Positions 57,885-64,000 of a DNA stretch of 64,000 nucleotides are shown in pieces. This DNA is from Corynebacterium sp. MSK008 (GTDB lineage Bacteria; Actinomycetota; Actinomycetes; Mycobacteriales; Mycobacteriaceae): NCBI RefSeq assembly GCF_030232585.1, contig NZ_JASPJX010000013.1:1-64000 (forward strand), read 5' to 3'. Each line of letters starts with the position of its first letter. The first letter of the stretch is position 1. Below the pieces are notes generated by a model. It worked only from the letters and a program-made list of their open reading frames with translations. It was not told the DNA's origin and did no database searches. Position numbers and translations under genes: made by a program.

Positions 57885-59462
57885 ATGAACGGGATCGCCG
57901 AGCTTGTGGACCAGGTCGCCGACGGCCTTTCGCAGTTGCGCCAGCTTCTGGACGACCCTTCGGCCCTCCCCCTCGCCACCATCACCCGCGACATCGCGCG
58001 CCTCGAACGAGCGATGGATAAGAAGGCGTACGTCGACGCCGCCTTCGCGCAGGCGTGCGTGCTGGCGGACGCCGGCAAGCTGGTCGGCGCGAACCACCCG
58101 GACGCGTACCTGACCGAAAAGCTCGGGATCTCCCGCGGCGAAGCGTACAACCGCCTCGCGCGCGCAAAAGCGCTGTTCGACGCGCCACCTCCGCCCGAGC
58201 CAGACCTGGGTGACCTTTTCGACGCAGAGGACGGCTCGGAGGAGGACCACTCCGCTGCAGAGGAAGCTGCCCGCAAGGCCGCCGAGGAGGAGGCGGAGCG
58301 CCGCCGCAAGGACCAGGAGGAGGCGCGCAAGCGTGCCGACGAGGTCCCGGCCGCCAAGCAGGACATCATCCGCCGCGAGCTGGACAAACTGCTCAAAGCC
58401 GCCGAGGGCGAGCGGATGCGCATCTATGCCCGCGCCATGGAGCAGGCCGCCTACCGCGACGAAAAGGACCTGCGGCTGTTTGTGAAGCGCCTGGTCGCCG
58501 AGGCCAACAAGCCGCACGTGAAGGCCAACCCGAACGCGGGCTTTGAGAAGCGCGACGCCTCGCTGGGCAGAGAGAACAGCGACGGCACCTTCGACGTGAC
58601 GCTGTCCATGACCCGCGCCGACTACGCGTTGTACAAGGCGCTCACCGACAAGGGGCTGGCGCCGAACTCCAACATCCCGGAGGAACTCCAGGGCGACCGG
58701 GACCCGCGCACCAAGGGGCAGCGCCGCTACGACCAGTACATGGCCATCCTGCGCCAGTACGAAGAGGGGCAGCAGGCCGCGAACGGCGGCGCGGCGTCGG
58801 TGGTCGTGTCCATCACGTTGGACGACCTCGCCGAGGCCGACGCCAACACCCTGTTCCAGACCAACGTCGGGGTGGAGCTCGACGCCTTCGACCTGGTCCG
58901 GCTCGGCATGGACGGCACGAGCGACTTCCTGCTCACCGTCGACGGGCTTTCCGGGGTGCCGCTGCACCTCGGCCGGTCGCGGAGGCTCGCGTCGGTGGGC
59001 CAGCGCATCGCTATGTTTGCGGTGCAGGGCGTGTGCTCCTGGGCCGGCTGCACGACCTCCATGAGCGAGTGCGAGGCCCACCACATCATTTCCTGGCTGC
59101 GGTATGGGGCGACCGACATCGAGAACCTCACCGGCCTGTGCCCCACCCACCACAGGTGCAACAACGACCACCGGGACGGATCGTTTAACAAGGGGTACAT
59201 GGACTACGACCCCGACACCGGCGGCGCCGTGCTGGTAAAGGCCGACGGCACCCGCCACACCAACACCACGGACCCCGCCATGCACTCGGCGGTCAACCGG
59301 TTAAAGGCGAAACGGGCCTCAACGTCGGCGCCGCCACCTGCGGAAACGCACTGGCCCACCTCCCCACCGCCACCACCGGGGCGCGCGGGGCATCCTGGGC
59401 ACGCCGGCCAGCCAAGCCACCGGCCCAATCGACCTGGTCACCGCATGCCGATGCGGCCCTAA
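57885..59462 (+). CDS. DUF222 / HNH endonuclease domain protein
   Basis: 525 residues. An N-terminal DUF222 region (about 1-330) contains an Ala/Glu/Arg-rich coiled coil (about 110-190). The HNH domain shows C-x4-C (SWAGCTTSMSECEAHHIISW), LTGLCPTHHRCNNDHRDG and two further His. A proline/glycine/histidine-rich tail ends it. This multi-copy actinobacterial family (13E12-like) may be selfish or defensive. The ATG at 57885 has GGAGGG 9 bases upstream. The tail sequence differs from the rest in composition. Confidence 0.85.
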   Translation: MNGIAELVDQVADGLSQLRQLLDDPSALPLATITRDIARLERAMDKKAYVDAAFAQACVLADAGKLVGANHPDAYLTEKLGISRGEAYNRLARAKALFDAPPPPEPDLGDLFDAEDGSEEDHSAAEEAARKAAEEEAERRRKDQEEARKRADEVPAAKQDIIRRELDKLLKAAEGERMRIYARAMEQAAYRDEKDLRLFVKRLVAEANKPHVKANPNAGFEKRDASLGRENSDGTFDVTLSMTRADYALYKALTDKGLAPNSNIPEELQGDRDPRTKGQRRYDQYMAILRQYEEGQQAANGGAASVVVSITLDDLAEADANTLFQTNVGVELDAFDLVRLGMDGTSDFLLTVDGLSGVPLHLGRSRRLASVGQRIAMFAVQGVCSWAGCTTSMSECEAHHIISWLRYGATDIENLTGLCPTHHRCNNDHRDGSFNKGYMDYDPDTGGAVLVKADGTRHTNTTDPAMHSAVNRLKAKRASTSAPPPAETHWPTSPPPPPGRAGHPGHAGQPSHRPNRPGHRMPMRP

Positions 59463-59497
59463 AAGGCATGCGCCGCACCCTGAATTAATCGCCGCCT

Positions 59498-62400
59498 TTA
59501 ATCGTCAAAGGTGAGGCCCTCGGCAGGACCTCGCGCGTCGCCGTCGCGCGTGCCGCCGCGCGCGCCTGAGCCCCTGCCTTCGCTGTCGCCGCTGCCTTCG
59601 AGCTCGCCCAGCGCCTCCGCCACGCTGCGCCCGCGCCGCTTCGGGGGCGCCGAGGCGCGCCCGCCGATCTTCGCGCCCTTGTGGGTCGCCGTCGCCCCGT
59701 ACTCCTTCAGCGAATACGCCGGCCCGCCGTCGAGCTTCTCCACGCTCAGCGGCTGCATCCGGCCCGCCCGCACCGCGTCCGTGAGCGCGCCAACGACCAA
59801 CGGCATCGGGTCGCCAACCCCGTCCGGGAAAGTGTCGAAGAACGTGGTCATCGTCTTCCCGCCGCGGGTGACGTGGGCCGCCAGAAGGCCATCCACCAAC
59901 ACCACCATCGCCCCAGCTGAGCGGGTCGGCCCCTGCGCCGGCCACGGCAACGCCGCCCCGTAGGGGTTCGCCGGGTCGGTCGCCGCCAGCACATGCACGT
60001 GCGGCTCTCGCGCCCCCGAAGGCCAGCCGACCACGTCGTCGGAATCCTGGTGGCCGCGCAGCCGGTCGATGGTCGCCGGGGTGGAAAACTGCGAGGCACC
60101 GAGCCCCTCCACCAGGTAGCCGCGCATCGCCTTGCCGGACGCCTCGAACCCGGACAGGGTCTTGTAGGCCAGCGCGAACCCGCCGAGGATGTCCTCGGCG
60201 ACCACGGAGCCGCGGGTGACCACCCCGTAGCGGTCCAGCAGCGACTCGCCCAGAGCCACCGACCGGCGGGTCGCGTCGTCGTCAGGCGTCGGCGTCAGCG
60301 ACCACCGCCCCACCATGTCCGGTGGCACACTCGCCGCGAACGAGGTCCGCCCCGAGCGCACCCTGCTTCTCGACGGCCTCCGGCGCGCCCTGTGCGCCGT
60401 CTTCCCACCCGCAAGCCGCGCCCGGATCGGCGCGAACGAGTCGGGGGCGAGGAAGCCGGCCTCGACCAGGTCCCACATGGCCTCGCGCAGCTCCTCGGTC
60501 GTGGTGGTGGGCTCGAGCAAGTCGCCGAACAGGAACCCGCCTCCGCGGCGCACCTTCTCCATCACCTGGGACTGGGTGAGCGACAGCAGCGGCTCGTCCA
60601 CCTGCGGCATCAGTTGCGCGGCGTAGTCCGCGGGCAGCAGCATGATCCACGGATCGCGCGCGCCCGCCTTGCCCGCGCCGACGATGGTGATCTCGCCGGA
60701 GGCGGTGAGCTCGTCGAGCATCACCGGCGAGTAGTCGCCCACCCGGGCCGGCAGGATGTGGGACTCCCACGCGCTGGCGGGCAGCCGCACCCCGGCGAGC
60801 TGCTCCAGCACCGAGTAGACACCGTCGGCACCCCGCAGTGCCGGGGTCACGCCCACCGGGGCGACGTTCGACCACGCCGGCAGGAATCGCGCATAAGCAG
60901 ACTGCGACACCGGCCTAGTTTGGGCGCGCGCCGCCGCCAGCGAGCGCGACCGGATGATCCGCAGCACCTCGGCCGCGACGTATTCCTCTTCCTCGACGCC
61001 CTGCCGGTAGCGGCCCGGGATGACTTTGTCGTTGTCCACTAGCGGCTGCAGCGCCGAATGCGCCGCGCCGACGGCGAGCCCGAAGGCGTCGGCCAGATCT
61101 CGCAAGGTGAACGGGCCGCGGGTGCGCACCCACCGGCCCACCAACTGCGCCAAAGCATCCGGGATGGTCTGCACCTGGGCGGCGACGCCGGGCGGCACGG
61201 GCACGCCGAGGCCGTCGCGAAGCAGGGGCGCGTCCAGGGCTTGGGCGACGTGCTCGCGCCCGCCGATGCGCACCCGCATCATCCGCGCCCCCAGGGCCTG
61301 CTCCAAGGACTCGAGGGGAACCGCGGTGTGGAGGCGGAGCTCGTCGATAGGCACGGGCCCCACGATGCGCAGGGTGTCGGCGAACTGCTCCGAGGTTTCG
61401 GCGCGCCCGAGCCGGCGAAGCGACGCGTCCACCTCCGCGATGATGTCGCCGTCCAACAGTTCCCGCAGCTCCACGGTGCCGAGCAGCTTGGCCAGCAGCG
61501 ACGGATCCAGCGACAGCGCCGCGGCCCGCTTCTCCGCCAGCGGGGTGTCGCCCTCGTACATGAACGCGCCGGTGTAGTTGAACAGCAGCGAGGACGCGAA
61601 CGGGCTCGGCTGGTCCGTGGTCACCTCGGCGATGCGCACCCGGCGCGTGTTCACATCCCGCATGACCTCCTGCAGGGCGGGCAGGTCGTAGACGTCCTGG
61701 AGGCATTCGCGCACCGTCTCCAGGATGATCGGAAACGACGGATAGTTGCGGGCCACGTCCAACAACTGCTCGGCGCGCTGGCGCTGCTGCCACAGCGGCG
61801 CGCGCTTGCCGGGGTTGCGCCGCGGCAGCAGCAGGGCGCGCGCGGCGCACTCGCGGAACCGGGAGGCGAACAGGGCCGAGTTGCCCACCTGCTCGGTGAC
61901 GATGTCGGCGATCTCGTCGGCGTCGAATTGGAAGATCGCCCCGTCCGGCTCCTTGTCGCCTTGCGGCAGGCGCAGCACGATGCCGTCGTCGCCCGCGACC
62001 GCCTGGGCGTCCATGCCGGTCTCCTGCGCGACCCGCCACCCGGTGGCCAGGGCCCACGCCGCGTTGACGCCCTTGCCAAACGGGGTGTGCAGCACCACGC
62101 GCCAGTCCCCCAGCTCGTCGGTGAACCGCTCGAGCACCAGGGTTTTCTCGTCCGGGAGGATGCCGGTGGCCTCCTCCTGCTCGTCGAGGTATTGCAGCAG
62201 GTTGGTCCGCGCCCGCTCGTCCAGGCTCGCATCCAAGGAGCTTTTTGCTTCTCGACGAAACGCACCCAGCGCCTTGCCCAGCTCGTAGGGCCTGCCCAGC
62301 CCGTCGCCGGTCCAGAACGGCAGGCGGCCGGTGTGCCCCGGCGCGGGTGAGACCTGGACCTGGTCGCGGGTGATGTTCTCGATGCGCCAGGAGGAGGCGC

Positions 62401-64000
62401 CGAGGGTGAACACGTCGCCGACGCGGGACTCGTAGACCATCTCCTCGTCGAGCTCGCCGACGCGGCGGGGCGCCCTTTCTCCTTCTTGCGAGCCTGCGAG
62501 CAAGAACACTCCGAACATGCCGCGGTCCGGGATGGTGCCGGCGTTGGTCACCGCGACCCGCTGGGCGCCGGGGCGGGCCTTGAGGGTGGTGCCCTCGAGG
62601 ATGGCGCGGGGGCGCAGCTCCGCGAAGTCCGTGGACGGGTAGATGCCGATGACCAGGTCGATCACCGAGTCGAACACCTCGCGCGCCAGATCCCTGTAGG
62701 GCCAGGCGCGGCGCACCGTGTCGTACCACTCGTCGACGTCGAGGTCTTCCACCGCCACCGCCGCCACGGTCTGCTGCGCCAGCACGTCCAGGGGGCTGCG
62801 CGGGGTGTGCAGCTCCTCGATGAGCCCCTCGCGCATCCGCGGCACCGTCACCGCCGTTTGCACCAGGTCGGAGCGGTGCTTCGGGTAGAAGGTGCCTTCG
62901 GAGACCGCGCCGACGGTGTGCCCGGCGCGACCCACGCGCTGCAGGCCGGAGGCCACCGACGGCGGCGATTCCACCTGGACAACCAGGTCCACCGCGCCCA
63001 TGTCGATGCCCAGCTCCAGCGAGGAGGTGGACACCACCGCGCGCAGGGTGCCCTCTTTGAGCATGGTTTCGGTCTGGGCGCGCTCATCCTTGGACACCGA
63101 GCCGTGGTGGGCCCGGGCGATCACGTTGGCGGCGTGGCCGGCGGTGTCCACCGACTTCATCAGCTGCGCCGGCGGGCGCCGCGTTGTAGGCGACAGGGCC
63201 TCCGGGTCGTGCTCCTTTGCCCACAGCTCGTTGAGCTGGCTGGTCAGCCGCTCGGCGGTGCGGCGCGAGTTGACGAACACGATGGTGGAGCGGTGCGCCA
63301 TCACCTCGTCGTAGATGGAACGCTCAATGTGCGGCCAGATGGAGTTGGTCGCACCCGGCGGCGGATCTTCTTCCAGCGCGTCGTCGAAGACCGCGTCGCC
63401 GATCGTGGAGGCGTCCTCCGGCACCGGCAGGTCGCTCATGTCGTCGACGGGCACCCGCACGTCCAGGTGCCAGCGCTTCTCCGCCGGCGGGTTGATGATG
63501 GTGGTCTTCGGCCCGAGGAAGTTCGCCACCGCCTCGATCGGGCGCACCGTGGCCGACAGGCCGATGCGCTGGAAGTCCCCCGCCAGCCGCCGCAGCCGCT
63601 CCAGTGAGAGCGACAGGTGCACGCCGCGCTTCGTGCCGGCCAGGGCGTGGATCTCGTCCACAATCACCGTGTCCACCGTCTGCAAAATGCCCGCCGCCTT
63701 CGAGGTGAGCATGAGATACAGCGACTCCGGCGTGGTGATCAGGATGTCCGGGGGCTTGCGCACCTGCCGGTTGCGCTCGGACTGCGGGGTGTCGCCCGAG
63801 CGCACCCCGACCGAGATGTCCGGCATGTCGCGGCCCAGCTTCTGCGCCACCCGCGCGATGCCGGCCAGCGGCGCGCGCAGGTTGTTCTCCACGTCCACGC
63901 CCAGCGCCTTCAGGGGTGAGATGTAAAGGACTCGCACGCCGCCGTGGGTGGAGGCGGAAGCTCCGTCGATAGGCAAAGCTTGCTGCCCGGCGCGCTCCAC
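59498..64000 (-). CDS. lhr: Lhr-type ATP-dependent helicase, N terminus outside the window
   Basis: At least 1500 codons are in view, running open to the window edge; Walker A lies outside. Superfamily 2 motifs seen: ITTPESLYLML, VDEIHALAGTKRG (DEIH box), IGLSATV (motif III), VFVNSRRTAERL (motif IV), STSSLELGID and LQRVGRAGH (motif VI). The long C-terminal region is the Lhr-specific winged-helix and beta-barrel core. Lhr unwinds 3'-tailed DNA or RNA-DNA and is damage-induced in mycobacteria. A Ser/Arg-rich insert sits about 300 residues before the end, and the acidic/glycine tail is low complexity. Confidence 0.93.
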   Translation of the reverse strand: MERAGQQALPIDGASASTHGGVRVLYISPLKALGVDVENNLRAPLAGIARVAQKLGRDMPDISVGVRSGDTPQSERNRQVRKPPDILITTPESLYLMLTSKAAGILQTVDTVIVDEIHALAGTKRGVHLSLSLERLRRLAGDFQRIGLSATVRPIEAVANFLGPKTTIINPPAEKRWHLDVRVPVDDMSDLPVPEDASTIGDAVFDDALEEDPPPGATNSIWPHIERSIYDEVMAHRSTIVFVNSRRTAERLTSQLNELWAKEHDPEALSPTTRRPPAQLMKSVDTAGHAANVIARAHHGSVSKDERAQTETMLKEGTLRAVVSTSSLELGIDMGAVDLVVQVESPPSVASGLQRVGRAGHTVGAVSEGTFYPKHRSDLVQTAVTVPRMREGLIEELHTPRSPLDVLAQQTVAAVAVEDLDVDEWYDTVRRAWPYRDLAREVFDSVIDLVIGIYPSTDFAELRPRAILEGTTLKARPGAQRVAVTNAGTIPDRGMFGVFLLAGSQEGERAPRRVGELDEEMVYESRVGDVFTLGASSWRIENITRDQVQVSPAPGHTGRLPFWTGDGLGRPYELGKALGAFRREAKSSLDASLDERARTNLLQYLDEQEEATGILPDEKTLVLERFTDELGDWRVVLHTPFGKGVNAAWALATGWRVAQETGMDAQAVAGDDGIVLRLPQGDKEPDGAIFQFDADEIADIVTEQVGNSALFASRFRECAARALLLPRRNPGKRAPLWQQRQRAEQLLDVARNYPSFPIILETVRECLQDVYDLPALQEVMRDVNTRRVRIAEVTTDQPSPFASSLLFNYTGAFMYEGDTPLAEKRAAALSLDPSLLAKLLGTVELRELLDGDIIAEVDASLRRLGRAETSEQFADTLRIVGPVPIDELRLHTAVPLESLEQALGARMMRVRIGGREHVAQALDAPLLRDGLGVPVPPGVAAQVQTIPDALAQLVGRWVRTRGPFTLRDLADAFGLAVGAAHSALQPLVDNDKVIPGRYRQGVEEEEYVAAEVLRIIRSRSLAAARAQTRPVSQSAYARFLPAWSNVAPVGVTPALRGADGVYSVLEQLAGVRLPASAWESHILPARVGDYSPVMLDELTASGEITIVGAGKAGARDPWIMLLPADYAAQLMPQVDEPLLSLTQSQVMEKVRRGGGFLFGDLLEPTTTTEELREAMWDLVEAGFLAPDSFAPIRARLAGGKTAHRARRRPSRSRVRSGRTSFAASVPPDMVGRWSLTPTPDDDATRRSVALGESLLDRYGVVTRGSVVAEDILGGFALAYKTLSGFEASGKAMRGYLVEGLGASQFSTPATIDRLRGHQDSDDVVGWPSGAREPHVHVLAATDPANPYGAALPWPAQGPTRSAGAMVVLVDGLLAAHVTRGGKTMTTFFDTFPDGVGDPMPLVVGALTDAVRAGRMQPLSVEKLDGGPAYSLKEYGATATHKGAKIGGRASAPPKRRGRSVAEALGELEGSGDSEGRGSGARGGTRDGDARGPAEGLTFDD

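Overview
The window is high-GC actinobacterial chromosome. Protein content and gene order point to a Corynebacterium: a BetP-type betaine carrier, a three-DUF348 Rpf2, protein O-mannosyltransferase, the gephyrin-like Glp with its membrane receptor GlpR, and many genes whose start codon sits 6-8 bases after a TAnnnT -10 hexamer (leaderless transcription). From memory, much of the order matches Mycobacterium tuberculosis: pgi / chorismate mutase / uvrD1 / M23 / DUF6350 / purN / purH; rpmF / mprAB / pepD / moaB2 / mscL / 5-FCL / galU / moeA1 / rimJ / Rv0996; pmt / rsmI / metS / tatD / rpfB / ksgA / ispE; and lhr / nei. No species call is possible from sequence alone.

Layout. 1-2.7 kb: edge of an unknown gene, a pair of perfect DnaA boxes, then a DUF1445 hydro-lyase and an NRAMP-like carrier that lacks the metal ligands. 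2.3-7.4 kb, minus strand: an ABM-domain protein, an Uup-like ABC-F ATPase, ispE, rsmA and rpf2. 7.5-18.5 kb: tatD, DUF3806, an esterase, metG, betP, rsmI/pmt (divergent), a zinc-finger membrane protein with DoxX, tag, and a CDF-like transporter.

18.56-26.26 kb: an integrative element of about 7.7 kb beside tRNA-Ala(CGC). It holds a tyrosine integrase, an excisionase, a coupled replication operon (two small proteins, a primase-polymerase and an AAA-like ATPase), a mirror-symmetric array of twelve TGTCCT motifs, two tandem terminator-like hairpin repeats, a carboxymuconolactone-decarboxylase-like cargo gene and several unknown genes. It has no capsid, portal or tail genes, so it looks like a phage satellite or a replicating integrated plasmid. 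This is the most novel part of the window.

26.4-37.4 kb: the galU-glp-rimJ-glpR operon (cell division and envelope precursors), 5-FCL, a SAF-domain protein, mscL, moaB2, and the MprA/MprB/PepD envelope-stress set, then cysteine-free L32 and L31B. 37.5-40.0 kb: a CPBP membrane protease divergent from a NarL-type two-component system, lying between the two halves of a set of cysteine-poor, zinc-independent ribosomal proteins (L28, L33, S14 and S18 at 40.4-41.4 kb).

41.5-52 kb: a TetR regulator, two serine hydrolases with class A beta-lactamase-like motifs around a membrane protein, purH/purN, DUF6350, two secreted M23 peptidases, and UvrD1/PcrA. 52-64 kb: chorismate mutase, a MhuD-type heme oxygenase, pgi, a GshA-like ligase, DedA, a Nei/Fpg glycosylase, a small L7/L12-like protein, a DUF222-HNH nuclease and a partial Lhr helicase.
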